This document shows positions 47,644 to 57,560 of a stretch of DNA of 64,000 bases, piece after piece (the stretch's first letter is position 1; every line of letters starts with the position of its first letter). The notes under the pieces are model-generated. The model had not been told where the DNA came from, searched no databases, and saw nothing but the letters and a program-made list of their open reading frames with translations. Source of the stretch: Candidatus Omnitrophota bacterium (GTDB lineage: Bacteria > Omnitrophota > Omnitrophia > Omnitrophales > JACROU01); assembly GCA_029261035.1 (NCBI GenBank), contig JAJDCD010000025.1, positions 62,001 through 126,000 of the forward strand, written 5' to 3'. The position numbers and the translations under genes were made by a program.

Positions 47644-49710
47644 TTATTTACGTTTTGATTTAGGGTGGTAGATTCGGTGGGTTTTGGTCTTTGGCTTAAT
47701 TGTAGACATTTGCCCGGGCTTTGATTGGGGCAGTATTTCTAAGCCGTACTCTTTCTCGAGCTCTCTAATCTGGTCTCTGTATTTAGCTGCTTTATCAAAA
47801 TCCAAAGCACTAGAGGATCGTTCCATTTTTTCTTTTAGATAAGAAAGGTAGGTTTTAATATCATGCTCTTCTTTACTTTCTCCAACTACATCTGAAACCA
47901 TATCTTCTGCTTTTCGAGTAGACGCAATACCATCATAAATTGCTTTTACAATTGATTTGGGTTCAATGTGATTATCTTCATTATATTTTTTCTGAATTTC
48001 TCTACGTCGATCTGTTTCTGTAATCGCTTTTCTCATCGAGTCCGTAATACGATCCGCGTACATAATGACACGCCCATTTAGGTTTCGAGCCGCACGACCT
48101 GCTGTCTGGATCAAGGCCACTTCACTCCGTAAAAAGCCTTCCTTATCGGCATCTAATATAGCAACCAAGGAAACTTCCGGTAAATCCAAACCTTCTCTCA
48201 GTAAATTAATCCCTATTAAACAATCAAATTTTCTTAGACGAAGGTCTTTCAAAATTTGCACACGTTCTATAGCATCAATTTCAGAATGTAAATATCGGAC
48301 TTGAACACCCATATCTTTTAAATAACGAGCTAAGTCTTCGGACATCCTTTTGGTTAAGGTCGTCACCAAAACTCTCTCATGTTTAGCTGCTCGATCTTTA
48401 ATTTCATGCATCAGGTCATCGATCTGTCCTTCCGTCTTTCGTATTTCAATTTCCGGATCAATCAAACCTGTAGGACGAATAATTTGTTCTACAACCTGAT
48501 CTTTTCTTTCCATCTCATACGGGCCTGGTGTGGCAGAAACATACAGGGTCTGTCCTACTGCCTTCTCAAATTCTTTAAAATTAAGAGGACGGTTGTCTAA
48601 GGCTGATGGCAACCTAAACCCATGATCTACCAATGTCTTTTTCCTTGCTTGGTCCCCGTTATACATACCCCGAACCTGAGGAACTGTCACGTGAGACTCA
48701 TCAATGATCAAAAGGAAATCTTTAGGGAAGTAATCGATTAAAGTATAAGGTTTAGAACCTGCTTCTCTGCGAGAAAGGTGTCTTGAGTAGTTTTCAATAC
48801 CACTGCAATAACCCACTTCTTGAAGCATTTCAAGATCGTAAAGTGTTTTCGAGTACAATCGTTTTGCTTCCAGCTCTTTTCCAGCAAGCTTCAAAGTTTT
48901 GACTTGTGATCCTAATTCATCTTCGATATCCTTCATACCTTCTTTAATTCGCTCCGAAGTCGTCACAAAGTGCTTGGCTGGATATACTGCTATTTTTTCT
49001 AGATCTTGAACAGGTTGGTTCGTATCTTTATCCAGAAGACAAATACGCTCTATCTCATCCCCAAACATTTCAATGCGAATTGGATTTTCCCCATAAGAAG
49101 GAAATAATTCTAAAATATCTCCGCGAACTCTAATATTCCCTCGTTTAAAATCAACATCGGCTCTAGAGTATTGGATAGCTATAAGTTCTTTCAACAAATC
49201 ATCTCGATCAATATGCTGTCCCTTTTCTACCTGAACCAACAATCCTTGCCAATCCTCAGGAGATCCTAAACCATAAATACAAGATACCGAAGAAACAATG
49301 ATCGCATCATCTCGAGAAAGAAGAGCGCTCGTTGCCGCTAAACGCAACCGATCCAAATCATCATTGATAGAAGCATCTTTTTCTATATAAGTATCTGTAT
49401 AAGGGATATACGCTTCTGGCTGGTAATAATCATAATAAGAAACAAAATACTCGACTGCATTTTCAGGGAAAAATTCTTTTAACTCGGAATATAACTGTGC
49501 CGCTAAAGTTTTGTTATGAGAAATAACCAGCGTTGGCTTTTGATATTGAGCAATCAAATTAGCCATCGTAAAGGTCTTACCCGAACCGGTCACACCTAAA
49601 AGAACCTGTTCTTTCATCCCCTCTTGAAACCCTCGAACCAATTTCTCAATCGCTTGAGGTTGGTCTCCTTTAGGTTTATAGGGAGAAACCAGCTTAAATG
49701 TGTCTGTCAT
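47644..49710 (-). CDS. uvrB: Excinuclease ABC subunit B
   Basis: UvrB is the damage-verifying helicase-like part of nucleotide excision repair. It has the P-loop [14 protein letters not shown], the beta-hairpin [26 protein letters not shown] (motif II), the helicase motifs around [14 protein letters not shown] and QTAGRAARN, and a C-terminal UVR domain (about 625-660) that contacts UvrC. At 688 residues it is of normal length. It is not in an obvious operon with uvrA or uvrC here. Confidence 0.97.
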   Translation of the reverse strand: MTDTFKLVSPYKPKGDQPQAIEKLVRGFQEGMKEQVLLGVTGSGKTFTMANLIAQYQKPTLVISHNKTLAAQLYSELKEFFPENAVEYFVSYYDYYQPEAYIPYTDTYIEKDASINDDLDRLRLAATSALLSRDDAIIVSSVSCIYGLGSPEDWQGLLVQVEKGQHIDRDDLLKELIAIQYSRADVDFKRGNIRVRGDILELFPSYGENPIRIEMFGDEIERICLLDKDTNQPVQDLEKIAVYPAKHFVTTSERIKEGMKDIEDELGSQVKTLKLAGKELEAKRLYSKTLYDLEMLQEVGYCSGIENYSRHLSRREAGSKPYTLIDYFPKDFLLIIDESHVTVPQVRGMYNGDQARKKTLVDHGFRLPSALDNRPLNFKEFEKAVGQTLYVSATPGPYEMERKDQVVEQIIRPTGLIDPEIEIRKTEGQIDDLMHEIKDRAAKHERVLVTTLTKRMSEDLARYLKDMGVQVRYLHSEIDAIERVQILKDLRLRKFDCLIGINLLREGLDLPEVSLVAILDADKEGFLRSEVALIQTAGRAARNLNGRVIMYADRITDSMRKAITETDRRREIQKKYNEDNHIEPKSIVKAIYDGIASTRKAEDMVSDVVGESKEEHDIKTYLSYLKEKMERSSSALDFDKAAKYRDQIRELEKEYGLEILPQSKPGQMSTIKPKTKTHRIYHPKSKRK

Positions 49711-49729
49711 TCATTTCTTCCTTATAAGC

Positions 49730-49796
49730 TGTCACCCTCGACTTGATCGGGGGTCCAGAAAAATGAAACTGGATTCCCGCCTCCGCGGGAATAACA
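49730..49796. repeat. Bipartite palindrome between nadC and uvrB
   Basis: Left part 49730-49758 runs TGTCACCCTCGA to GGGTCCAG; right part 49769-49796 runs CTGGATTCCCGC to GGGAATAACA with an inner GCGG stem. The two halves are approximately inverted. It belongs to the same structural class as 31114-31201. Confidence 0.7.
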
Positions 49797-49800
49797 ATGT

Positions 49801-50688
49801 TTATAGAATCTCCAATGAAAAATCAAAATTGGGAGCCGAGTGAGTGATAGCTCCAACAGAAATACGATCTACTCCTGTTTTTGAAATTTGTTTTATATTT
49901 TTGAGTGTAATTCCACCTGAAGCTTCTAGTAATGGTTCTTTTATCTTTATCTCTTTAGCTAATTGGCGAGAAATCACCACTGCTCTCTTCAGTTCATTTA
50001 TCTTAAAGTTATCTAATAAAATCATATTCGGTTTATAAGAAAATGCCCAGGGCAGTTCTTTAATAGAATCTACTTCAATCTGTAACGGAATTCTTTTATT
50101 CCGTTCCTTCATCATCTTTTGATAGATTTCAAATTCTTTATCTCCATCCAATTCACACAAAATAGTCTTATGGTTGTCCTTAATCAAATATTGATCATAC
50201 AGACCAAAACGATGAGAAAAGCCTCCACCACATTCAACCGCATATTTTTCAACATCTCTCCATAAGGGGGTTGTCTTTCTTGTGGCCAACAGCTGGCATT
50301 GTTTAGAAGCAATTTGCTTTACATAAGATTGAGTCGTTGTAGCAATACCGGATAACTTCCCTAATAAGTTCAGGGCTAAACGTTCTGCGGTTAAAATAGA
50401 ACGTGACGGACCTTCTATTTTTAGAATGACCTGTCCTTTTTTTACAAGAGACGCATCCTTCTTCAAAACCTTAACTTTTAACTTGGAATCTAAAGATTTA
50501 AATATCAGAGGAATTAATACAGAACCCGATAGAACTCCATTTTCTTTAGCTATAATCTGAGCTTTACTTTTAGAGGTCTTGGGAATAGACCACTGCGAAG
50601 TAACATCTCCAAAACCCACATCTTCTTTAAGGGCTGCGATGAGACGCTTTTTTAAAGATTGGGATATTTGTAACTTGGGTTGTTTCAT
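49801..50688 (-). CDS. nadC: Quinolinate phosphoribosyltransferase (nicotinate-nucleotide pyrophosphorylase)
   Basis: NadC turns quinolinate and PRPP into nicotinate mononucleotide in NAD synthesis. TRKTTPLWRDVEKYAV, GGGFSHRFGLYDQYLIKDNH and LLDNFKINEL carry the substrate-binding Arg, His and Lys residues, and EASGGITLKNI is the phosphate loop. Length 295 is typical. It overlaps the pseudouridine synthase gene by four bases. nadA and nadB are not in the window. Confidence 0.96.
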   Translation of the reverse strand: MKQPKLQISQSLKKRLIAALKEDVGFGDVTSQWSIPKTSKSKAQIIAKENGVLSGSVLIPLIFKSLDSKLKVKVLKKDASLVKKGQVILKIEGPSRSILTAERLALNLLGKLSGIATTTQSYVKQIASKQCQLLATRKTTPLWRDVEKYAVECGGGFSHRFGLYDQYLIKDNHKTILCELDGDKEFEIYQKMMKERNKRIPLQIEVDSIKELPWAFSYKPNMILLDNFKINELKRAVVISRQLAKEIKIKEPLLEASGGITLKNIKQISKTGVDRISVGAITHSAPNFDFSLEIL

Positions 50689-51410
50689 TTAATATGGGTT
50701 ATCTTTTTCAGTTTTTCGATTTCTTCACCTTTCAGAAAACGCCATTCTCCTGCTTTAAGCCTAGATAAACCTAAAGGTCCGATAGAATCTCTTCGTAGTT
50801 TTTTCACATCATAGCCTAAAACGCCTAGCATCCTTCTGATCTGACGGTTCTTTCCCTCCTTCAGTTCAAAATGAAGTCGAGAAGATTTGGAATCCGCATG
50901 CAGCAATTTCACACGGCAAGGAAGCGTTTTTCCCTCTTCTAAATTTATCCCCTTTTCTAAGCGGGTCAAATCTCTTGATTCAAAATAACCTTTTATTTCT
51001 ACTCGGTATTGTTTAACAACTTTATATCGAGGGTGAACCAACCGATTAGCCATATCCCCATCATTCGTTAAAAGCAAAAGACCTGTAGAGGCTTTATCTA
51101 AACGTCCCACAGGATAAAGACGACCTATTTTTTTAGGAAGACAATCCGTCAAAGTATCTTTCTTTTTCGAAGCTTTCATCGTACATTCAACGCCTTTGGG
51201 CTTATGTAAAAGAATATAAGTTGTAGCTTCCTTTTTGAGACGATTTCCATCTACTTCAATACGATCAGAACTTATATCTACTAAGGTTGGAATATGAGTA
51301 ATCACTTCCCCATTCACACTGACACGACCTTGCGTAATATACTCTTCTGAAGCTCTTCGACTCGCTATACCTGCATGAGCTAAACATTTAGCTAAACGTT
51401 CTTTGGCCAT
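50685..51410 (-). CDS. RluB/RsuA-family pseudouridine synthase
   Basis: An rRNA pseudouridine synthase with an N-terminal S4 RNA-binding domain (ERLAKCLAHAGIASRRASEEYI) and the catalytic motif VGRLDKASTGLLLLTNDG with the essential Asp. The C-terminal part (EGKNRQIRRMLGVLGYDV) is typical of RluB, RluE, RluF and RsuA. RluB, acting on 23S rRNA, is the likeliest by length (241), but the subgroup is not certain. It follows valS by four bases and overlaps nadC by four. Confidence 0.92.
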   Translation of the reverse strand: MAKERLAKCLAHAGIASRRASEEYITQGRVSVNGEVITHIPTLVDISSDRIEVDGNRLKKEATTYILLHKPKGVECTMKASKKKDTLTDCLPKKIGRLYPVGRLDKASTGLLLLTNDGDMANRLVHPRYKVVKQYRVEIKGYFESRDLTRLEKGINLEEGKTLPCRVKLLHADSKSSRLHFELKEGKNRQIRRMLGVLGYDVKKLRRDSIGPLGLSRLKAGEWRFLKGEEIEKLKKITHIK

Positions 51411-51414
51411 AATT

Positions 51415-54105
51415 TTATACCAATTCTTCTAAGGTTTTTTTTTCTTCTTGAAAAACCTTTTGCTTCTTAAGGGATTCTTGTAGTTTCTCTACTTCTTTCT
51501 CATACACTTCCTTAGGAGCATTATTTTTAAATTTATCATTCGATAATTTTTTTTCTAAAGAATGGATATAAGCATCCACATTATTCAAACTTTCATCCAC
51601 CACTTTTTTTCTTTTTGCAATATCAATATCCTGGCTTGCATCCACATAAAGAATAATCTCTTTCAAAACACCCACTTTAAACCATTTTCCTTTTTCTTTT
51701 TGAGAACTAATAAATTGAACTTCTTCTGCATTCGCTAAAAGCTTAATTTCAGAAGCCAAACCTTTCACAACACTATCCGCAGACTCTAGCTCACAAGCAA
51801 TATGAATTTTATCTCTCGGAGCTACATTGTTTTCAGCCCGAAAGTTTCTCAGAACTGTTGCAATTTCTTGCAACAACTCCACTTTTTGAATGGATTCTTC
51901 ATTAATCAAATCATGGTTCGTTTCAGGCCATTGACTTAAAGAAATAGATTCTCCTAAGTCTTTATTGCACAAAGCTTTAAGCTTCTGCCAAATTTCTTCT
52001 GACTGAAAAGGCATGATAGGATGGATTAACCTTAAACTTTTCTCAATTACATGCAACATCACTTTTTCTGTTAACTGTCGTTCTCCTTTGGAAATGAGGT
52101 CTTCTCCCTCAGAAGTTAATTTTGGTTTAACCAACTCAATATACCAATCGCAAAATGCATGCCAAAAGAAATGATATAAATCACTAGCAGCATCATTAAA
52201 ACGATATACTTCTAAAGCGAAATTCACTTTTTTAATTGTGCTGTTGAGTTCGGCTAAGATCCATTCGTCAATCAAAGTTAGATTCTTCAATTCAGATTCA
52301 GACAATTCAAAGTCCTCTAACTTTTCAGATTCTAGATTCATAAATAGAAATCGGCAAGCATTCCAAATCTTATTAGTAAAATTTCTTCCAATTTCAAACT
52401 TATCCTTACTTAGATAAGCATCTTGCCCACTCCCTGTAATCATCATCAAACTAAATCGAAGAGCGTCTGCTCCAACTTCATCAATCACGTCTAAAGGATC
52501 AATCGTATTCCCTAAAGATTTTGACATCTTAGTTCCGTCTCCGTCCCGAATCGTTCCATGAATATTAACTGTCTTAAAGGGCTCTTTACCCAAGAATTCA
52601 CAGCCAGCCATAATCATACGCGCAACCCAAAAGAAAATAATTTCTGAACCCGTAACTAAATCTGTTGTCGGATAAAAGCGCTTAAGGTCTGGAGTCTCAT
52701 CAGGCCAACCCAATGTAGAAAAAGGCCATAACCAAGAAGAAAACCAGGTATCCAAAACATCTTCATCTTGTCTTAAGTTCTTACTCTTACATTCTTGACA
52801 CTCTGTTACATCTTCTCGAGAAACATTAATATGTTCACAATCATTACAATACCAAACAGGAATACGATGTCCCCACCAAATCTGTCTAGAAATACACCAA
52901 TCCCGAATGTTTTCCATCCAGTTTAGATAAACTTTCGTCCAACGATCAGGAATAAACTGAACTCGCCCTTCTTGAACCACCTTAATTGCTTTTTCAGCCA
53001 TAGGTTTCATCTTAACAAACCATTGTTTCGAAAAATAAGGTTCTATTACGGTATCACAACGATAACAATGCCCAACGGCATGCTGATGAGGTTCTACTTT
53101 GAGAAGCAATCCTAATTCTTCCAAGTCTTTTACTATTTTCTTTCTCGCTTTAAAACGATCCAACCCTTGGTAGGCTCCACCCGCTTCATTAATAGAACCG
53201 TCTTCATTCATTACATTAATAAACTCAAGGTCATGACGTTTACCTATCTCAAAGTCGTTAGGGTCATGTGCTGGCGTTACCTTAACTACACCTGTTCCAA
53301 ACTCCTTATCGACAAAATCATCTTGAACAACAGACAACTCACGATCCACAAGAGGAAGGTTTAATTTTTGTTTTACTAAATCGGAGTAACGCTCATCGGT
53401 AGGATTAATAGCAACAGCCGTGTCCCCCAACATCGTTTCAGGACGCGTTGTAGCAACAACAACAAACTTATCTTTGCTATCTTTGATCGGATATTTAATA
53501 TGATAAAGAGAACCCTCACTATCTTTATGAGGAGCTTCTTCGTCTGAAAGAGCCGTATGGCATCGAGGACACCAGTTAATAATGTAATGTCCTTGATAGA
53601 TTAACCCTTTTTCATAAAGACGAACAAAGGTTTCTCGCACTGATCGAGACAAACCCTCATCCATCGTAAAACGTTCGCGAGTCCAATCACAAGAGGAACC
53701 TAAATGCCTTAATTGCTTCGAAATGGTAGACCCATGTTCTTCTTTCCACTTCCAGGTCTCTTCGAGAAAAGCTTCTCGCCCTAAATCATGACGTGTCTTC
53801 CCTTCCTTAGCTAACTTTCTCTCAACTACATTTTGGGTCGCAATACCCGCATGATCCATTCCAGGCATCCAAAGTGTAGGCTGTTGTTTCATACGATGCC
53901 AACGGGTTAAAATATCTTGAATGGTATTATTGAGAGCGTGACCCATATGTAAAATTCCGGTCACATTAGGCGGAGGAATAACGATAACAAAAGGGTCTAG
54001 ATCTAAATTTTCATTAGGACAGAAATAACGAGATTTTTCCCAAACTTTATACCAACGCGTTTCAACGTCTTTGGATTTATATATTTTATCGAGTTCTATT
54101 TTCAT
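51415..54105 (-). CDS. valS: Valyl-tRNA synthetase
   Basis: Class I synthetase that charges tRNA-Val and edits threonine. The HIGH motif appears as HMGH in PPPNVTGILHMGHALNN, the KMSKS motif as GTKMSKSLGNTIDP. The editing domain (about 190-330) has TTRPETMLGDTAVAI. An anticodon-binding domain and a C-terminal coiled coil (from about 830) follow. 896 residues is normal. Its editing-site and zinc-like cysteine pairs (CPRC, CNDC, CQEC) are visible. Confidence 0.97.
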   Translation of the reverse strand: MKIELDKIYKSKDVETRWYKVWEKSRYFCPNENLDLDPFVIVIPPPNVTGILHMGHALNNTIQDILTRWHRMKQQPTLWMPGMDHAGIATQNVVERKLAKEGKTRHDLGREAFLEETWKWKEEHGSTISKQLRHLGSSCDWTRERFTMDEGLSRSVRETFVRLYEKGLIYQGHYIINWCPRCHTALSDEEAPHKDSEGSLYHIKYPIKDSKDKFVVVATTRPETMLGDTAVAINPTDERYSDLVKQKLNLPLVDRELSVVQDDFVDKEFGTGVVKVTPAHDPNDFEIGKRHDLEFINVMNEDGSINEAGGAYQGLDRFKARKKIVKDLEELGLLLKVEPHQHAVGHCYRCDTVIEPYFSKQWFVKMKPMAEKAIKVVQEGRVQFIPDRWTKVYLNWMENIRDWCISRQIWWGHRIPVWYCNDCEHINVSREDVTECQECKSKNLRQDEDVLDTWFSSWLWPFSTLGWPDETPDLKRFYPTTDLVTGSEIIFFWVARMIMAGCEFLGKEPFKTVNIHGTIRDGDGTKMSKSLGNTIDPLDVIDEVGADALRFSLMMITGSGQDAYLSKDKFEIGRNFTNKIWNACRFLFMNLESEKLEDFELSESELKNLTLIDEWILAELNSTIKKVNFALEVYRFNDAASDLYHFFWHAFCDWYIELVKPKLTSEGEDLISKGERQLTEKVMLHVIEKSLRLIHPIMPFQSEEIWQKLKALCNKDLGESISLSQWPETNHDLINEESIQKVELLQEIATVLRNFRAENNVAPRDKIHIACELESADSVVKGLASEIKLLANAEEVQFISSQKEKGKWFKVGVLKEIILYVDASQDIDIAKRKKVVDESLNNVDAYIHSLEKKLSNDKFKNNAPKEVYEKEVEKLQESLKKQKVFQEEKKTLEELV

Positions 54106-54131
54106 ATTTTACTTAATAGTGAGTCAAATGT

Positions 54132-54175
54132 CTGAGATTACTTCGTCGGCATTTAATTCAACTCCTCGTAATGAC
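54132..54175 (-). repeat. GTCATTGCGAG-family repeat, copy 2
   Basis: Read on the minus strand it starts GTCATTACGAGGAG and ends GTAATCTCAG. It stands 15 bases left of copy 3, in opposite direction. Confidence 0.65.
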
Positions 54176-54190
54176 AATCTCTCTGAGTCC

Positions 54191-54231
54191 GTCATTGCGA
54201 GCATCAACAAAAGATGCGTGGCAATCTCAGG
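54191..54231 (+). repeat. GTCATTGCGAG-family repeat, copy 3
   Basis: Starts GTCATTGCGAGCATC and ends GCGTGGCAATCTCAGG. The inner GCATC / GATGC pair forms a small stem. It ends nine bases before the stop of the GIY-YIG gene. Confidence 0.8.
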
Positions 54232-54239
54232 AGTAATGG

Positions 54240-54527
54240 TTATAAAGTTTCGTAAAGATCATTAAATTCTGGATTAAACTTTTGAATTAACTCTAATTTC
54301 TTTTTTCTCGATCCTGCTTTTATTTGCTTTTCCCTCTCTATTGCAGTTCTAATATCATCTGCTACTTCAAAGTAAATTAACTTATCCAAGTTATACTTTT
54401 TAGAAAAACCATCAGTGAGCTTTTTCTTATGCTCAAAAATTCTTTTCTTAAGATCGCTGGTAACACCCGTATAGATTGTAGTGTTGTTCTTATTTGTTAA
54501 GAAGTATATATAACCTGATTCATCCAT
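54240..54527 (-). CDS. GIY-YIG nuclease family protein
   Basis: A compact 95-residue protein consisting only of the GIY-YIG fold: GYIYFLTNKNNTTIYTGVTSDL gives both motif strands (GIY as YIY, YIG as YTG), and the helix after it holds LKKRIFEHK with the conserved Arg. A Glu late in the sequence (EREKQIK) fits the metal-binding residue. This group of small stand-alone GIY-YIG proteins has no settled function. It is flanked by inverted repeats (54191-54231 and 54537-54578), which touch it within ten bases on both sides. I see no good ribosome-binding site. Confidence 0.88.
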   Translation of the reverse strand: MDESGYIYFLTNKNNTTIYTGVTSDLKKRIFEHKKKLTDGFSKKYNLDKLIYFEVADDIRTAIEREKQIKAGSRKKKLELIQKFNPEFNDLYETL

Positions 54528-54536
54528 TTTTCTATG

Positions 54537-54578
54537 CCTGAGATTGCCGCGGCCTTTTTGTCGCTACCTCGCAATGAC
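54537..54578 (-). repeat. GTCATTGCGAG-family repeat, copy 4
   Basis: On the plus strand CCTGAGATTGCCGCGG to CTCGCAATGAC, thus the reverse of copy 3. It starts nine bases upstream of the GIY-YIG start codon. Confidence 0.8.
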
Positions 54579-54602
54579 GAAAAACGAGACTGAGCCGCTT
54601 TT

Positions 54603-56168
54603 CTAAATCTTTTCACCCTTGAGCAATTTGTATTCCACAGCTTCGACAAGGGCTTGCCAGCTGGCTTCGATGATGTTTTCGGAAACACCCACTGTAGTCC
54701 AAGTTCCTTTTTCGTCTTGGAATGTGATGAACACACGCACTGTCGCACCGGTACCTTCAGCTTCATCGATGACACGCACTTTAAAATCCGTTAAATGAAT
54801 TTTTTTGATTACAGGATAAAACTTAGAAAGCGCTTTTCTCAAAGCATTATCTAATGCATTAACAGGACCATCCCCATCTGCTGCTGTATGCTCTACAGCT
54901 TTACCTATTTTCAACTTTAATGTTGCTCGACTTGTGATTTTACCTTCTTCACTTTTTTCATCATGCACATTAAATTCAACCAACTCAAAAAATTTCTTTT
55001 CTTTCCCTGTCATTTTTCGCATTAACAACTCAAAGGAAGCATCTGCTGCCTCAAATTGATAACCTTTACTTTCAAGTTCGTAGACTTTCTCTAATATTTT
55101 CTTGGTCTCTGGGGATTCTTTATCTAATCCCAAGGACATCTCTTTTGATTTGATCAACACATTAGATCGTCCTGATAATTCAGAAACTAAAAAACGTGTA
55201 TTATTACCCACACTTTTAGGAGAAATATGTTCATAGGTCTTCGAGTTCTTCATCATTGCATTGACATGAACACCCCCCTTATGAGCAAACGCAGAACGTC
55301 CAACATAGGGCTGGTTATTTTCAAAAGGCATATTGCAGATTTCTGCGATATAACGACTTAACTCTGTCAACTCTTGCATTTTTGACGCTGCAACTGTTGT
55401 AACCCCTAACTTAAAAACAAGATTAGGGATAACGCTGATTAAATTTGCATTTCCACACCGCTCTCCATAACCATTAATCGTTCCCTGAACCTGAGTCGCT
55501 CCGGCTTGAACTGCAGCGATTGAATTCGCAACACCCAAATTACAATCGTTATGACAGTGGATCCCTATTTCTGTAGACACTTGAGTTTTAACCTCAGCGA
55601 TGATTGCAGCAATTTCAGAAGGCAAGGTCCCTCCATTCGTATCACAAAGCACTAAATAACTCGCACCACCTCTTTCAGCCTCTTTCAATGTCTTGATTGC
55701 GTATTCTGAATTTTCTTTATACCCATCAAAAAAATGCTCTGCGTCATAAATCACTTCCATACGCTTGGACTTCAAATATTTAACGGAGTCGTAGATCATG
55801 CTTAAATTTTCTTTCATTGAAGTTTTAAACACTTCCTTCACATGAAAATCCCAACTCTTTCCAAAGATGGTAACCACCTCAGCTTTTGCTTCCACTAATT
55901 TAGCTAAGTTTGCATCCTCAGAAGCCTTGATATTAGGCCTTCTCGTAGAACCAAAAGCTGCAACTTTGGCCTTTTTTAACTTTAATTTTTTCACTTCTTT
56001 AAAGAAACTCATATCCTTAGGATTAGAGCCTGGCCATCCGCCCTCGATGTAATGAACCCCAAATTGATCTAATTTTTTGGCAATCTTTAGCTTGTCATCC
56101 AAAGACAAACTCATCCCCTCTCCTTGGGAACCATCTCTTAATGTTGTATCGTATATTGTTACCTTCAT
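54603..56168 (-). CDS. cimA: (R)-citramalate synthase
   Basis: CimA joins pyruvate and acetyl-CoA to citramalate, opening a route to 2-ketobutyrate and isoleucine that avoids threonine. It belongs to the LeuA superfamily: DTTLRDGSQGEGMSLS begins the barrel, GIHCHNDCNLGVANS has the HxH metal ligands and RSAFAHKGGVHVNAMMK follows. The opening HYIEGGWPGSNPKD and the 521-residue length match the long CimA type (TIGR00977 group) rather than LeuA, and a true leuA is at 25529. The C-terminal regulatory domain (from about 400) is present, so feedback control is likely. Confidence 0.9.
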   Translation of the reverse strand: MKVTIYDTTLRDGSQGEGMSLSLDDKLKIAKKLDQFGVHYIEGGWPGSNPKDMSFFKEVKKLKLKKAKVAAFGSTRRPNIKASEDANLAKLVEAKAEVVTIFGKSWDFHVKEVFKTSMKENLSMIYDSVKYLKSKRMEVIYDAEHFFDGYKENSEYAIKTLKEAERGGASYLVLCDTNGGTLPSEIAAIIAEVKTQVSTEIGIHCHNDCNLGVANSIAAVQAGATQVQGTINGYGERCGNANLISVIPNLVFKLGVTTVAASKMQELTELSRYIAEICNMPFENNQPYVGRSAFAHKGGVHVNAMMKNSKTYEHISPKSVGNNTRFLVSELSGRSNVLIKSKEMSLGLDKESPETKKILEKVYELESKGYQFEAADASFELLMRKMTGKEKKFFELVEFNVHDEKSEEGKITSRATLKLKIGKAVEHTAADGDGPVNALDNALRKALSKFYPVIKKIHLTDFKVRVIDEAEGTGATVRVFITFQDEKGTWTTVGVSENIIEASWQALVEAVEYKLLKGEKI

Positions 56169-56184
56169 AATATCCTTTGTTTAC

Positions 56185-56302
56185 TAGCGGTCAGCGTAAA
56201 GCGTTTAGCGAATAGGTTATCAAACCCTCACCCTAGGCCTCTCCCTATCAGGGAGAGGGAAATAGCTTTTCTATACGCTCCACGCTAAACGCTCTACGCT
56301 AA
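56185..56302. repeat. Nested inverted repeats between lysC and cimA
   Basis: Outer arms (56185-56213 and 56275-56302) share AGCGTTTAGCG in inverted sense. Inside, 56222-56260 has CTCTCCCT / AGGGAGAGG in the context CCCTCACC, which recurs reversed at 61372-61411. One repeat family appears to sit inside another. Confidence 0.65.
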
Positions 56303-56303
56303 T

Positions 56304-57530
56304 TTATATTACTGTTTTTCTACGACTTAAACCAAATGCACTGTGTATCGCTCGGACAGCTGCTTTTCCTTTTTTACCATCCACGACACAAGAAATTTTA
56401 ATTTCAGAGGTTGAAATCATTTCGATATTTATTTTCTTTTTTGCAAGCGTGCTAAACATTTTCGCAGCGACACCTGAATGCGATTTCATACCCACACCCA
56501 CCAAACTCACCTTTGCTATATTCTTATCCACTTCTACCCCGCTCGCCTTTACAATTTTGGCTGCTTGATGGATGACAGGAAGAGTTCTTTTCAATTCCGA
56601 TTTAAATACGGTAAATGAAATATCTGTAAAATTGGTCGTGGATTTATTTTGAATAATCATGTCCACATTCACATCACTTTTAGCGAGCTTCTCAAATACC
56701 TTAGCAGCAATCCCTGGAGTATCAGGAACTTTTAACAAAGTAATCTTAACTTCATTCTCTGTAATAGTAACTCCACTAACGAGCACTTGCTCCATTTTCT
56801 TATTCTCCTTTGTGATCAACGTTCCCGGATTATTGTTCATACTACTTCGAACCATAATCGGAACATTATATTTTTTCCCAACTTCAACTGAACGAGACTG
56901 CATTACTTTCGCGCCTAAAGACGCCATCTCGAGCATTTCTTCATAACTAATCATATCCAACTTGCGTGCATCTTTAACAATACGAGGATCTGAAGTATAA
57001 ACCCCATCCACATCTGTATAAATTTCGCATAAGGAAGCTTTTAACACATGCGCCAAAGCAACCGCTGTTAAGTCCGAACCTCCACGACCTAGAGTTGTAA
57101 TCTCATTCTTAGAGGTGCTCCCTTGAAAACCTGCTACAATAACAATCTTACCCTTTCTCAATTCTCTGCGAATACGGTCGGTATTAATATCAACAATTTT
57201 GGCTTGCCCGTGTTTTTCATTTGTTGTTATTCCAATCTGCAAACCTGTCATCGAAACAGCATCTTCACCTAGCTCATGAATCGCCATTGCCAAAAGAGCT
57301 ACAGACATCTGTTCTCCAGTCGTCAGCAACATATCCATTTCACGTTGGTTCGGAATCTTAGCGACTTGGTGGGCTAACGAATTTAATTCGTCTGTTTTTC
57401 CAGCAGGAGCAGAAACAACAACAACCACTTGATTCTTTTTACGTTTTGTACGAACAATCCGTTTGGCTACACTCTTAACTTTTTCGATGTCTCCAACAGA
57501 CGTACCACCATATTTTTGAACAATAACCAT
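56304..57530 (-). CDS. lysC: Aspartate kinase
   Basis: Aspartate kinase phosphorylates aspartate, the entry to lysine, threonine, methionine and diaminopimelate. IVQKYGGTSVGDIEKVKSVA is the N-terminal signature and FQGSTSKNEITTLGRGGSDLTAVALA the catalytic loop. Two ACT domains (about 265-408) give allosteric control by lysine or threonine. The length of 408 is that of the monofunctional Gram-positive-like type. It lies 30 bases downstream of the homoserine kinase gene, so hom, thrC, kinase and lysC probably act as one unit. Confidence 0.96.
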   Translation of the reverse strand: MVIVQKYGGTSVGDIEKVKSVAKRIVRTKRKKNQVVVVVSAPAGKTDELNSLAHQVAKIPNQREMDMLLTTGEQMSVALLAMAIHELGEDAVSMTGLQIGITTNEKHGQAKIVDINTDRIRRELRKGKIVIVAGFQGSTSKNEITTLGRGGSDLTAVALAHVLKASLCEIYTDVDGVYTSDPRIVKDARKLDMISYEEMLEMASLGAKVMQSRSVEVGKKYNVPIMVRSSMNNNPGTLITKENKKMEQVLVSGVTITENEVKITLLKVPDTPGIAAKVFEKLAKSDVNVDMIIQNKSTTNFTDISFTVFKSELKRTLPVIHQAAKIVKASGVEVDKNIAKVSLVGVGMKSHSGVAAKMFSTLAKKKINIEMISTSEIKISCVVDGKKGKAAVRAIHSAFGLSRRKTVI

Positions 57531-57560
57531 TCTATTTCCTCTACCTAATCACACAACTCA

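Noticed and set aside
54497-54775. 92-codon minus-strand frame across the 3' end of cimA
   Set aside because: It overlaps the coding part of cimA in another frame and includes repeat copy 4; the composition is that of a shadow frame and it has no family match.
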